Shown piece after piece: positions 16,719 through 28,157 of a stretch of 46,582 nt of DNA (position 1 is the first letter of the stretch; every line of letters starts with the position of its first letter). The DNA comes from Pseudomonadales bacterium (GTDB lineage: Bacteria; Pseudomonadota; Gammaproteobacteria; Pseudomonadales; Azotimanducaceae): NCBI GenBank assembly GCA_022825925.1, contig JAJDVW010000028.1, forward strand, positions 1 through 46,582, given 5' to 3'. The translations under genes and the position numbers were made by a program. The notes under the pieces were generated by a model. That model saw nothing but the letters and a program-made list of their open reading frames with translations, was not told the DNA's origin and ran no database searches.

Positions 16719-17611
16719 CCCCGAGGCAGTCCCTCACCGTCGCCATCTCTTCACGCGCCCTGTTCGATCTCGACGAGAGCAACCGGGTCTACGAGGAGCA
16801 GGGCCTCGAGGCATACCGCCAGTACCAGATCGAGCGGGAGAACGTGCCCCTCGAGCCCGGTGACGCGTTCCCTTTCGTCCGCAAGCTCCTGAGCATCAAC
16901 AAGCTGCTCGAGCGGGCGGCCGTCGAGGTCATCCTGCTGTCGCGCAACACCGCCGACACGGGGCTACGGATCTTCAACTCGATTCGCGAGCACCGCCTCG
17001 ACATCACGCGCGCTGCGTTCAGCGGCGGTTCGAGTCCGTACCGCTACGTGCAGGCGTTCGACTGCGACCTGTTCCTTTCCACCGAGCCCGAGGACGTCGC
17101 CCGCGCCCTCGAGAACGGCGCGGCGGCCGCCACCCTCCTCGGCGCGCCCCAGGACGCGAACGCGTCCGAAGAGCTCCGCATCGCCTTCGACGGGGATGCC
17201 GTGGTGTTCTCGGACCAGGCGGAGCGGGTGTTCCAGGAAGCCGGCGCCAAGGCGTTCGGCGAGAGCGAAGCCGCGGCGGCCGACGAGCTGCTGGCGGGCG
17301 GACCGTTCAAGGCATTCCTGGGCGGGCTGCACGCGCTGCAGCGGGAGTTCCCGCAGGACCGCTGCCCGATCCGCACCGCGCTCATCACGGCCCGCGAGGC
17401 CCCGGCCCACGAGAGGGTGATCAAGACGCTGCGGGCGTGGGACATCCGGCTCGACGAGAGCCTGTTCCTCGGCGGGCGGGACAAGGCCGCGTTCCTGCGC
17501 GCTTTCGGAGCGGACGTATTCTTCGACGACCGCCGCGAGAACTGCGAGGGCGCCCAGGCCCACACCGCCGCGGGGCACGTGCCCCACGGAGTGGTCAACG
17601 CCGACTCGTAG
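16715..17611 (+). CDS. Cytosolic 5'-nucleotidase (5_nucleotid_1 family)
   Basis: This 298-aa protein opens with VAISSRALFDLDESNRVYEE and continues GDAFPFVRKLLSIN, the signature of the cytosolic 5'-nucleotidase I-like family that dephosphorylates nucleoside monophosphates. Later motifs include LFLSTEPEDV, FDGDAVVFSDQAE and FGADVFFDDRRENC, which provide the acidic HAD-like metal site. The GTG 16715 start overlaps the YdcH stop, so the two are translationally coupled. The length matches the family. Confidence 0.85.
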   Translation: MTPRQSLTVAISSRALFDLDESNRVYEEQGLEAYRQYQIERENVPLEPGDAFPFVRKLLSINKLLERAAVEVILLSRNTADTGLRIFNSIREHRLDITRAAFSGGSSPYRYVQAFDCDLFLSTEPEDVARALENGAAAATLLGAPQDANASEELRIAFDGDAVVFSDQAERVFQEAGAKAFGESEAAAADELLAGGPFKAFLGGLHALQREFPQDRCPIRTALITAREAPAHERVIKTLRAWDIRLDESLFLGGRDKAAFLRAFGADVFFDDRRENCEGAQAHTAAGHVPHGVVNADS

Positions 17612-17671
17612 GGGCGCCCCCGTGGTCGCCCGCGTCGCGTTGGCGTCCGTTCCGGCCACGGCGTGAATGCT

Positions 17672-17763
17672 CCCCAACCCAACATCGCCCTAATCAGATC
17701 CGGCGCCATCGTGGCTCGTCGGCCACCGAAGCCTCGATTGATAAGGGCGATGTTGTGTTGGGG
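17672..17763. repeat. 92-bp palindromic MITE-like element
   Basis: Two 25-base arms (17672-17696 and 17739-17763) are reverse complements with two mismatches; the inner part of the left arm reads AACATCGCCCTAATCA. The 42-base spacer contains its own hairpin, GTGGC/GCCAC (17711-17726). No ORF is present and no clear target duplication was seen. The arm core recurs near 2485, so this is a dispersed element. It occupies most of the 17612-17879 gap between convergent genes. Confidence 0.7.
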
Positions 17764-17879
17764 GGTGGGGACGGGTGCATCCAGTCTCGCCCCCGCGGCC
17801 GCGGTGGAGCCCCACCCGGTGCGGGGCGGCCACGCACGCCCCCGTCGCACCTGCCGTCGGTCCGCGAGTCCGGACGTTT

Positions 17880-19706
17880 TCAGTTGTCAGAAGCCGCCGG
17901 CGAGTACCAGATCGACGAACTCCATGCCCGCTCCTGGATGGTGGCGGGCAGGTCCGGGTTCGGCGGGATGCCGAGTTGCAGCGCGTCCCAGGTGGACCAG
18001 CGGCAGCTCGGGTTCTCCAGGACGCGGGCGTAGTAGAAGGCGCGTTGCGACGCGTCGAAATCGGGGTCGGTCCAGACCGTCTGGAGTTGCGTAGCGCCCT
18101 TGTCGCGGCTGACCGAGCAGTCGGCCAGGTTCACCTGCGCGCCGTTGTCGCCGCACCGGCGGGTCTGCGGGTCCGGGCTCAGTCCGTCGGAACAGACGAC
18201 ATCGAACACCTGTTCGTGGGTCGTGCCGTCGTCGAGCCATCCCTTGACGACCTGCGCGCGTTGCAGCCAGCCGGAGGCCGGGTCTCGCATGGCCTGGACG
18301 AGAAAGCTCGGCGCGCCGCCGGCATCCGCGGACAGCACGCTGCCCATGGGTACGCCCGCGGCATAGGCCGTCGCGACCGGGTCCGTCGCGGCTTCCAGTG
18401 CCGTGGCCAGCCCGAATCCCCCGAAGAACCGCACCCGGATGCGCGGCCCGGAGGTCCCGAAGGACTCGCGCCGGCGCATGGCGTCGTAGACGGCTGCGCG
18501 CGTGTTCTCGTCGGCCCACACCCCGGCCAGTCCCCCCGTTCCGTGGGTGGCCTCGCGCGGGGTCCAGAACCCTTCCCAGGAGTCCCGGTCCGGGCCGTAC
18601 GCGGAGCCGCGGGACTGCGGCGTATTGCTCCGGCCGCTGAAGTGCCGGTCCTCCTCGAACGAACCGGCCGACACGTGGCTGTCGCTCGCGGCCACGACGC
18701 CGAGCTGGTAGGGGTTGACGCCGATGCGCGCTTCGAACTCGAGGCCCGTCTTGAGGGCGTCCCGGAGGTAACTGCCCTTGAAGGCCGCGACCGGGATCGT
18801 GTTGTTCACCCGGTCGAGGTAGTAGCGAACGATCTCGAAGCCCGCCCACTCGTCGTTCGGAGACAGCGACGGGTGCGTCTCGGAAGTTCCCTTGAGCTGC
18901 GTGACCTCCGCCACCGCCTCGTTGCGCATGCGCATCTCGGCGAATTCCGCGTCGATGGGCTCGCCCTGCCAGGTCGTGTCCATGAAGGCGAGGCCGTCGC
19001 TCTGGTTCATGTTGTGCGGGATGCCCATGCCCTCGATGCCGGCCGCGCGCTGCTCGTCGAGCCATGCCCAGAGATCGGCGGGGTCGGGAGAGTCGCGCAT
19101 GCTGAAGGGGCGCTCGGGCGCCTGGCCGCGGAAGATCACGTTCCGATGCAGGTGGCGGCTGCCGGGGGACGGGGTGTACTCGTAGGCGATCAGCGCCGTG
19201 AAGTTGCCCGGATCGTCGTGTCGGTTGGCGGCGTCCACGATCCGCTGCCACGCGGTGGCGATCACCTCCGGGCGGGACGCCGTGCTGTCGGGGAGGAAGT
19301 TCCGGAGTTCGCGCATGAAGGCGAAGAACTCGGACCTCGACATACCCTCGGGGGGCAGGGTGCGATCGGTGTCGGGATGCCCGTACGTGAGGCTGCCGCG
19401 TTCGATGAGGAACGCGTGCACGCCGAGGAAGTAGGCGTGGTCGGTCACGGCGAGGAAGTCGAGCGGCGCCCCGGAGATCCGGATGTTCTCGCCGGACGGA
19501 TGCGGGATCGGCGCGCCCTTGGCGAACTCGTACGCCTGGTCCGGCGTCGTGCGGACGCTGCCCATGAATGCGTCGTGGGAGTACATGGTGTGGATATGGA
19601 GGTCGCCGAAGAGGGCCTGGCGATCGGGCGTGCTCGAGTCTTCCGCCAGGGCGCCTGTCGGCGTGGCGAGGACGATCGCAAGAATGGACGCGGTGTTCAG
19701 TTTCAC
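17880..19706 (-). CDS. DUF3604 protein, second tandem copy
   Basis: This 608-aa, probably exported protein has the signal-like start KLNTASILAIVLATPTGALA. It contains [27 protein letters not shown] and GIPHNMNQSDG, the metal-ligand-like His/Asp motifs of DUF3604, which resemble PHP-type hydrolases. It ends with a family-typical segment containing WTDPDFDASQRAFYYARVL. GTG 19706 has GGGGGAG about 9 bases upstream. GTG 19712 would overlap the upstream stop as GTGA and is also possible. It is clearly paralogous to the upstream gene along its whole length. The substrate is unknown. Confidence 0.85.
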   Translation of the reverse strand: MKLNTASILAIVLATPTGALAEDSSTPDRQALFGDLHIHTMYSHDAFMGSVRTTPDQAYEFAKGAPIPHPSGENIRISGAPLDFLAVTDHAYFLGVHAFLIERGSLTYGHPDTDRTLPPEGMSRSEFFAFMRELRNFLPDSTASRPEVIATAWQRIVDAANRHDDPGNFTALIAYEYTPSPGSRHLHRNVIFRGQAPERPFSMRDSPDPADLWAWLDEQRAAGIEGMGIPHNMNQSDGLAFMDTTWQGEPIDAEFAEMRMRNEAVAEVTQLKGTSETHPSLSPNDEWAGFEIVRYYLDRVNNTIPVAAFKGSYLRDALKTGLEFEARIGVNPYQLGVVAASDSHVSAGSFEEDRHFSGRSNTPQSRGSAYGPDRDSWEGFWTPREATHGTGGLAGVWADENTRAAVYDAMRRRESFGTSGPRIRVRFFGGFGLATALEAATDPVATAYAAGVPMGSVLSADAGGAPSFLVQAMRDPASGWLQRAQVVKGWLDDGTTHEQVFDVVCSDGLSPDPQTRRCGDNGAQVNLADCSVSRDKGATQLQTVWTDPDFDASQRAFYYARVLENPSCRWSTWDALQLGIPPNPDLPATIQERAWSSSIWYSPAASDN

Positions 19707-19708
19707 GA

Positions 19709-22645
<2,937 letters not shown>

Positions 22646-22668
22646 TCCGGGCTCACGCCCGGGGTGGA

Positions 22669-23010
22669 TCAGATGAGGTCGAGGTCCGGGTGGGCCCGCA
22701 ACAGTTCCCGGGCCTCGTCAAGCTCGGCTCCGGGGCTCGGCTCGCCCCCGAGCACATCTCTCACGAACTTGAGATACACGGTGTAAACCGTTGTTATATC
22801 CTCGTTGAGAACGAGGAAGAACGGTGCTCGATCGACCTCGTGACGCCGCGCGAGACGCATGCCCTCGGAACGCGCGTCGCGCTCGTCCGCCACGACCACG
22901 CGGTCGATGCGCGAGATCAGGCCGGTACGCTCGAGACGCTCCTCCACGTCGCGGCACTTGGCGCACGGCTCCCCGGAAGCCAGCACCTTCTTGACGAAGG
23001 TGATGTGCAC
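22669..23010 (-). CDS. Thioredoxin-fold protein with CxxC, coupled to cysH
   Basis: This 113-aa protein starts HITFVKKVLASGEPCAKC: a first beta strand, then the redox motif C-A-K-C. EVDRAPFFLVLNED provides the cis-Pro loop and VYLKFVRDVL the last helix, fitting a glutaredoxin/thioredoxin-like fold. The GTG 23010 start lies 2 bases after the cysH stop. The likely role, from context, is to donate electrons to the reductase made just upstream; a general disulfide role is the alternative. Confidence 0.75.
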   Translation of the reverse strand: MHITFVKKVLASGEPCAKCRDVEERLERTGLISRIDRVVVADERDARSEGMRLARRHEVDRAPFFLVLNEDITTVYTVYLKFVRDVLGGEPSPGAELDEARELLRAHPDLDLI

Positions 23011-23012
23011 GC

Positions 23013-23747
23013 TCAGGCGACGGCTTTCGCCGGGATGCGGTTCTGCGCGTGCAGACCGCACTCCTTGTCGTCGTCGTTCTCCCACCACCAGCGCCCCTCG
23101 CGCTCGTGCTGGTGTGCGGCGATGGCGCGGGTGCAGGGCTCGCAGCCGATGCTGCGCATGCCGTGGTCGTGGAGGGGGTTGTACGGGACGTCGTATTCCC
23201 GGATGTACGCCCACACGTCCTCGGAACTCCAGTGCGCCAGGGGATTGAACTTGGTGACGGTCCGTCCGGGCGTGGAGAACGCGGCGTCCACCTGCTCGAC
23301 GGGCAGTTCGGTCCGCGTGACGCTCTGGTCCTGCCGCTGCCCGGTGATCCAGGCATCGAGTTCGCCCAGCTTGCGCCGTAGCGGCTGGATCTTCCGGATG
23401 GCGCAGCACTCGCCGTGGCCGTCGCGATAGAAGCTGAACAGCCCCTTGGCGCCGACCAGCCGTTCCACCTCGACGGCGTCCGGAAACAGGAGTTCGATCT
23501 CGATGCCGTAGCGTTCGCGGACGGCTTCGAGGAACCGGTAGGTCTCCGCGTGCAGACGCCCGGTATCGAGGGAGAACACCGGCGCGTCGCGGCCGACGAT
23601 GCGGCTCGCCATGTCCACGAGCACGACGTCTTCGGCGCCACTGAAGGAGATCGCCAGACGGTCGCGGTCGAAGCGCCGGAACGCGTCCTCGAGTACCTCG
23701 CGCGGATGGGTCCGCGGCTGCGAATCGACGAAATCCTTGCCGTGCAT
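23013..23747 (-). CDS. cysH: APS reductase of the [4Fe-4S] CysH type
   Basis: This 244-aa assimilatory reductase converts adenylyl sulfate to sulfite. The PP-loop-like [16 protein letters not shown] (31-46) binds the nucleotide. Cys114-Cys115 (ECCAIRK) and Cys202-x2-Cys205 (GCEPC) form the [4Fe-4S] site that marks APS rather than PAPS preference. The catalytic cysteine is Cys230 in the C-terminal KECGLH. Start: ATG 23747. A TAGGCT box (23776-23781) in the divergent gap with thrH is a likely -10. Probable CysB target. Confidence 0.95.
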   Translation of the reverse strand: MHGKDFVDSQPRTHPREVLEDAFRRFDRDRLAISFSGAEDVVLVDMASRIVGRDAPVFSLDTGRLHAETYRFLEAVRERYGIEIELLFPDAVEVERLVGAKGLFSFYRDGHGECCAIRKIQPLRRKLGELDAWITGQRQDQSVTRTELPVEQVDAAFSTPGRTVTKFNPLAHWSSEDVWAYIREYDVPYNPLHDHGMRSIGCEPCTRAIAAHQHEREGRWWWENDDDKECGLHAQNRIPAKAVA

Positions 23748-23775
23748 CGGGCCGTCCGGGGACAGGGGAGGGCGG

Positions 23776-23781
23776 AGCCTA
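23776..23781 (-). promoter_or_regulatory. Candidate -10 box of cysH
   Basis: The minus strand reads GCTAGGCTCCGCCCTC, with TAGGCT in -10 position about 29 bases before the start codon. The same 14 bases, TAGGCTCCGCCCTC, precede the enoyl-CoA hydratase gene at 43109-43122. No clear -35 is present. Confidence 0.4.
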
Positions 23782-23909
23782 GCAGCGTCCCGTTCGGGGA
23801 AAAAATACCGTGTCGGCATATGCTTAGCCGCCGTGCGGCGCCTGGCCGGCACGGCGCGGGGACGCCGGCTAACATGGACCAGGGAACACGGGGAGCCGGA
23901 GACCGTCGA

Positions 23910-24500
23910 TTGAAAATCCTGTGCCTGGATCTCGAAGGGGTGCTCGTGCCGGAAATCTGGCACGGGGTCGCCCGCGCCACGGGCATCGAGGCGCTCCTCA
24001 AGACGACCCGTGACATCCCCGTCTACGAGGACCTCATGCGCCTGCGTCTCGACGCCGTCGAACGTCATGGCGTGACGATGGGCGAGATCCGCCGGACGAT
24101 CGACGGCCTCGACCCGCTGCCGGGCGCGAAGGAGTTCCTGGCCTGGGCGCGCGAGCGCTTCCAGGTGGCGATCCTGTCCGACACGTTCTACGAGTTCGCC
24201 ATGCCGCTGATGGCCAAACTCGATTTCCCGCTGCTCCTCTGTCACCGTCTCGTCGTCGAGGACGACCGCATCGTGGGCTACCGGCTCCGGCAGGAACGCC
24301 CCAAGGCCGCCGCCGTCCACGCCTTCCAGTCACTCGGGTACGAGGTGACGGCGGCGGGGGACTCCTACAACGACATCGACATGCTGCGGGCCGCCGACCA
24401 CGCGTGTTTCTTCCGGGCGCCCGAGCGGGTCGCCGACGCCCACGGCGACATCCCTCGCTTCGAGACCTACGACGAACTCAGGGAGGGGTTGTCGTTGTAG
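23910..24500 (+). CDS. thrH: ThrH-type phosphoserine phosphatase / homoserine kinase
   Basis: This 196-aa HAD hydrolase resembles Pseudomonas ThrH, which dephosphorylates phosphoserine and can transfer phosphate to homoserine. It starts [16 protein letters not shown] with the nucleophile region DLEGV, then [13 protein letters not shown] and [12 protein letters not shown] for the later HAD motifs. TTG 23910 is chosen because it places the LDLEGV motif at the family-normal distance and has GGAGA upstream. ATG 23874 would add 12 unaligned residues. It is divergent from cysH; serine is the precursor of the cysteine that cysH feeds. Confidence 0.88.
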   Translation: MKILCLDLEGVLVPEIWHGVARATGIEALLKTTRDIPVYEDLMRLRLDAVERHGVTMGEIRRTIDGLDPLPGAKEFLAWARERFQVAILSDTFYEFAMPLMAKLDFPLLLCHRLVVEDDRIVGYRLRQERPKAAAVHAFQSLGYEVTAAGDSYNDIDMLRAADHACFFRAPERVADAHGDIPRFETYDELREGLSL

Positions 24501-24686
24501 GGTCGCCCATTGGTCACGGAGTTCGTCTTACGTACTGCGTCACCACGGGACGGCCGTGGATGGCGGAGGCCGAAACCGTCCGGCATCCCCGGGGAGCCGG
24601 GCGCCGCGCGTCGGCGGGATTCCCGAACGGGTCGACGTCGGTCCCGTCCGGCGCCGGGACGTACCCGTCCGGGTCGCAGAGGCGGC

Positions 24687-25556
24687 TCAGATCCGGTACT
24701 CCTCGCGATAGCGCCGCCACCGCTCGACGGCGTCGACGATGTCCGCGTGACGCGTCTGCGTCATGGACTCGAGTTGTGGGTGGGTAAAGATGAAGGCCTC
24801 GTTCTCCCGGATGCCGTGGAGCACCACGGGGCCGACCACCTCGGGATCGAGGGCCGTGGCCAGGAGCCGCTCCATCCGGGGCTCGCGCTCCGCTTCGGGC
24901 AGGTGCCGCACCATGGGGTGGACATCGCTGTCCGTGTCCGACCGGAGCGTGGCGGGACGATTGCGTCCGGAGCCGAAGATGTTCGTGTCCACCACCCCCG
25001 GGCACAGGATCGACACGCCGATGCCGCGGTCGGCGAGGTCCGCCCGCAGGGCTTCGGACAGGCCCACCACGGCGAACTTCGAAGCCGTGTAGACGCTCAT
25101 GTTGCGCGCCGTGCTCAATCCCGCCAGGGACGCGGTGTTCACGATGTGCCCGCCCTCGCCGTGCGCCAGGATGCGCGGCAGGAAGGCATGCACCCCGTTG
25201 ACGACGCCGCCCACGTTGACGCCCAGGACCCAGTCCCAGTCGGCGTAGGCCATGTCCCCGATCGCTCCGCCCACCAGCACGCCGGCGTTGTTGCACAGGA
25301 CGTGTACCTTGCCGAACGCGTCCTCGACCCGGTCCGCGGCCGCCGCGACCGCCGCGCGATCCGTCACGTCGACCCGTACGGCGAGGGCCTCGCCGCCGCC
25401 GGATGCGAGGGACTCCCGCGCGCGCTCGAGGGCCGCGTCCTCGACGTCAGCGATCACGACCCGCATCCCGGCCCCGGTGAGGGCCCGGGCGATGGACAGC
25501 CCGATCCCGCTGGCGGCGCCGGTGACGACGGCGACCTTTCCGGCGACGTCCTTCAC
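24687..25556 (-). CDS. SDR-family oxidoreductase, tandem copy 3
   Basis: This 289-aa classical SDR has TGAASGIG (12-19), DVTDR (63-67), NNAG (89-92), Ser143, Tyr156 and Lys160. Asp37 after beta-2 (VVIADVED) favours NAD. The C-terminal half (GSGRNRP, VVLHGIRENEAFIFTHP) is shared with the two upstream copies but not with generic SDRs, marking one subfamily. It lies last in a co-directional trio, 28 bases after copy 2. The substrate is unknown. The 24501-24686 gap downstream holds no supported gene. Confidence 0.87.
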   Translation of the reverse strand: MKDVAGKVAVVTGAASGIGLSIARALTGAGMRVVIADVEDAALERARESLASGGGEALAVRVDVTDRAAVAAAADRVEDAFGKVHVLCNNAGVLVGGAIGDMAYADWDWVLGVNVGGVVNGVHAFLPRILAHGEGGHIVNTASLAGLSTARNMSVYTASKFAVVGLSEALRADLADRGIGVSILCPGVVDTNIFGSGRNRPATLRSDTDSDVHPMVRHLPEAEREPRMERLLATALDPEVVGPVVLHGIRENEAFIFTHPQLESMTQTRHADIVDAVERWRRYREEYRI

Positions 25557-25584
25557 GCGTGGCGTCCCGTTCCCGCGACCGGCA

Positions 25585-26454
25585 TCAGACGCCCTGCTCC
25601 TCGCGATACGCCCGCCACCGCGCGAAGGAGGCGGAGACGTCTTCCTGGCGCTCGTTCACCTCCTTCACGTACTCGGGATGCGTGAAGATGTACCCCTCGT
25701 TCTCCTGGATGCCGTGCAGGACCATGTCGCCGACGACGTCCGGGTCCAGGGCGCTGGCGCGGGCCGCTTCGAGGCGGAGCTGGCGCTCCTCGTCGTCGTC
25801 CTCGTCCGCGAGGCCGATCGTCGCCGTGTCCGTCTCGGACTGGAGTTCCGCGGGCCGGTTGCGGCCGGAGTCGAAGATGTTGGTGTTGACGAGGCCCGGG
25901 CACAGGACGGAGACGCCGATGTTCTGGTCCGCGAGGTCGGCGCGCATGGCTTCCGACATGCCGACGACCGCGTACTTGGTGGTGTTGTAGACGCCGAGTC
26001 CCTCGAAAGGCAGGAGCCCCGCCAGCGAGGCGGTGGTGACGATGTGCCCGCCCTCGCCGTGGGCGAGGATGCGCGGCAGGAACGTCTGCACGCCGTTCAC
26101 GACGCCGTCCAGGTTCACGCCGACGACCCAGTCCCAGTCCGTGTAGGCCATGTCCGCGATGGACCCGCCCACGGCGACCCCGGCGTTGTTGACCAGCACG
26201 TGGACCTTGCCGAAGGCTTCCTCGGTGCGGTCCGCGGCGGCGGCCATGGCGTCCCGGTCCGTGACGTCCACGCGGATGGCGATGACGTCGGCGTTCGTGG
26301 GCCCGAACGAGGCGCGGGCCTGCTCCAGCGCCTCCTCCTCGACATCCGCGAGCACGACCTTCATGCCGGCCGCCGCGAAGGAGCGCGCCATGGCGAGTCC
26401 CATGCCGCTCGCGGCCCCGGTGACGAACGCGACCTTGCCTGCTACGTCTTCCAT
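25585..26454 (-). CDS. SDR-family oxidoreductase, tandem copy 2
   Basis: This 289-aa SDR is highly similar to its neighbours: TGAASGMG (12-19), DVTDRDAM, NNAG (89-92), Ser143, Tyr156, Lys160 (YNTTK). The shared tail motif is FDSGRNRPAEL, then MVLHGIQENEGYIFTHPEY. It starts 31 bases after copy 1 ends. An acidic insert DEDDDEERQ near residues 220-229 differs from the other two copies and may alter substrate fit. Confidence 0.87.
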   Translation of the reverse strand: MEDVAGKVAFVTGAASGMGLAMARSFAAAGMKVVLADVEEEALEQARASFGPTNADVIAIRVDVTDRDAMAAAADRTEEAFGKVHVLVNNAGVAVGGSIADMAYTDWDWVVGVNLDGVVNGVQTFLPRILAHGEGGHIVTTASLAGLLPFEGLGVYNTTKYAVVGMSEAMRADLADQNIGVSVLCPGLVNTNIFDSGRNRPAELQSETDTATIGLADEDDDEERQLRLEAARASALDPDVVGDMVLHGIQENEGYIFTHPEYVKEVNERQEDVSASFARWRAYREEQGV

Positions 26455-26485
26455 GTCTTCCGTCCTGCTGTTTCTCGGGTGCTTT

Positions 26486-27352
26486 TCAGATGCCGTGTTT
26501 CTCGCGATACGCGCGCCAGCGCTCGAAGGAGGCGACCATCTCGGCGTGGCGCATGTCGACGAACGGTTCGAAGTCGGGGTGGCTGAAGATGAACGCCTCG
26601 TTCTCGCGTACCGCGTGCAGGACCATGTCGCCGACGACGGCCGGCTCGATCATGCCCGCGAGCATCGCTTCCCGGGTCTCCGGGTCCACCTGCGGGCCGT
26701 TCGGGTCGTCGATGTCCATGCTGGCGTTGTCCGTCGCCGCCGCGAGCGCGTCCGGCCGGTTGCGGCCGGAGTCGAAGATGTTGGTGTTGACGAAGCCGGG
26801 GCACAGCACGGAGACGCCGATGTCCTGCTCCGCCAGGTCGGCGCGCATGGCCTCGGACATGCCGAGCACCGCGTACTTCGTCGTGTTGTAGACGCCGGCC
26901 TGCCCGAACGCCAGCAACCCGGCCATGGACGCCGTGTTGACGACGTGGCCGCCCTCGCCGTGCGCGGCGATGCGCGGCACGAAGGTCGCCACGCCGTTGA
27001 TCACGCCCCGCAGGTTGACGCCGAGCACCCAGTCCCAGTCCTCGTAGGCGTGGTCCGCGAAGGACGCGGCGATGCCGACACCCGCGTTGTTGCAGAGGAC
27101 GTGAACCTTGCCGAAAGCCGCCTCCGTGCGCTCGGCGGCCTCCGCCATGGCGTCGCGGTCCGTCACGTCGAGGGGCAGCGCGATCGTCTCGGCGCTGTCT
27201 TCGAACGAGGCGTGCGCGCGTTCGAGGGCGTCCGCCTCGATGTCCGCCAGGGCGACCCTCATGCCGGCGCCCGCGAAGGACCGCGCCATGGCCAGACCGA
27301 GCCCGCTCGCGGCGCCCGTGACGAAAGCGACCTTGCCGGCTACCTGCTCCAT
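26486..27352 (-). CDS. SDR-family oxidoreductase, tandem copy 1
   Basis: This 288-aa SDR has TGAASGLG (12-19), Ser142, Tyr155 and Lys159 (YNTTK). ATG 27352 (MEQVAGKV) is preferred over a TTG 15 bases upstream: it aligns with the other copies and has GGGAGAG in front. It is first in the trio, with a TACCAT hexamer upstream on the minus strand near 27385. It shares FDSGRNRPDAL and MVLHAVRENEAFIFSHPDF with the paralogues. Confidence 0.87.
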   Translation of the reverse strand: MEQVAGKVAFVTGAASGLGLAMARSFAGAGMRVALADIEADALERAHASFEDSAETIALPLDVTDRDAMAEAAERTEAAFGKVHVLCNNAGVGIAASFADHAYEDWDWVLGVNLRGVINGVATFVPRIAAHGEGGHVVNTASMAGLLAFGQAGVYNTTKYAVLGMSEAMRADLAEQDIGVSVLCPGFVNTNIFDSGRNRPDALAAATDNASMDIDDPNGPQVDPETREAMLAGMIEPAVVGDMVLHAVRENEAFIFSHPDFEPFVDMRHAEMVASFERWRAYREKHGI

Positions 27353-27433
27353 GGCGCTCTCCCGCAACTCCCGGAAAAGCCCGCGATGGTATCACCGCCG
27401 GCCCTGGGGACTTCGAAGGTCAGTGCTGGCGGA

Positions 27434-28075
27434 CTAGGCCCGGAGCGCCTCGGCCAGCGCCTCCCACCGCCCCGCGAAGAAGTGGTCCGCGCCGTCGACC
27501 GTGCGCACCTCGCAGCGTCCCGCGGCCCACTGCCGGACGGCGTCGAGGTCGACGAACGGGTCCGCCGTGCCGGTCACGATCGTGACCTCCGCCGTGAGCG
27601 AATCGTCCGGTGCCGCGAAGTCCATCGTGCCGACCGGCGGTGCGACGAGTACGATCCGCCGCGCCTCGGACATCCTGGACGCCGCGCGCCACACGACGCT
27701 CGAGCCGAAGGAGTAGCCGCCGAGCCACAATTCGCCCACCCCGCCGTCCACCCCGCCGCCCGCCCCGCCGCCCGCCCCGTCATCGGGTGCGTGCTCGGCG
27801 GCGAGCCAGTCGCGCACGGCGACCAGGTCATCCGCTTCTCCGCGCCCCTCGTCGTACTGCCCGTCGCTCGCGCCGACACCGCGGAAGTTGAACCGGACCC
27901 GGCCGAAGTCCCGTTCCGCCAGGACGGTCGCCACCGTGTCGAGGACGGCGTCGTGCATGCTGCCGCCGTACAGCGGGTGCGGATGGCAGAGGATCGCCCA
28001 CCGGCCGCCGCCGCCCGCCTCGACGCGGGCCTCCAGCGCGCCGGCGGGGCCGGGGATCGTGATGGCCTGTTCCAT
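27434..28075 (-). CDS. Alpha/beta hydrolase of the CocE/YqiA-like short type
   Basis: This 213-aa protein has ILCHPHPLYGGSMHD near the N-terminus (oxyanion HPHP motif), FNFRGVGASDG, the nucleophile elbow GGYSFGS, a late Asp in GTADPF and His in DGADHFF. This is the compact alpha/beta hydrolase family often called HPHP hydrolases. A simple Gly-rich insert (about residues 100-115) is encoded by a GCCCGCCCCGCC-like repeat at 27735-27782. Start: ATG 28075. The substrate is unknown. It is divergent from the DUF2332 gene. Confidence 0.85.
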   Translation of the reverse strand: MEQAITIPGPAGALEARVEAGGGGRWAILCHPHPLYGGSMHDAVLDTVATVLAERDFGRVRFNFRGVGASDGQYDEGRGEADDLVAVRDWLAAEHAPDDGAGGGAGGGVDGGVGELWLGGYSFGSSVVWRAASRMSEARRIVLVAPPVGTMDFAAPDDSLTAEVTIVTGTADPFVDLDAVRQWAAGRCEVRTVDGADHFFAGRWEALAEALRA

Positions 28076-28157
28076 CGGGCTCACGATGCCCGTTCGCGCG
28101 CGGCGCCGCAACCTGGGGCGGCGCGGTGGCGCGGGCCTGGCGCGGGCCTGGGATAAC

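Noticed and set aside
24514..24686. Minus-strand stretch DPDGYVPAPDGTDVDPFGN downstream of SDR copy 3.
   Set aside because: The composition looks protein-like, but there is no start, it runs out of frame from the SDR gene, and no family is recognised.
27735..27782. GCCCGCCCCGCC-type repeat resembling a short tandem array.
   Set aside because: Simple-sequence repeat inside the hydrolase gene coding a Gly/Ala-rich linker; not a CRISPR or regulatory array.
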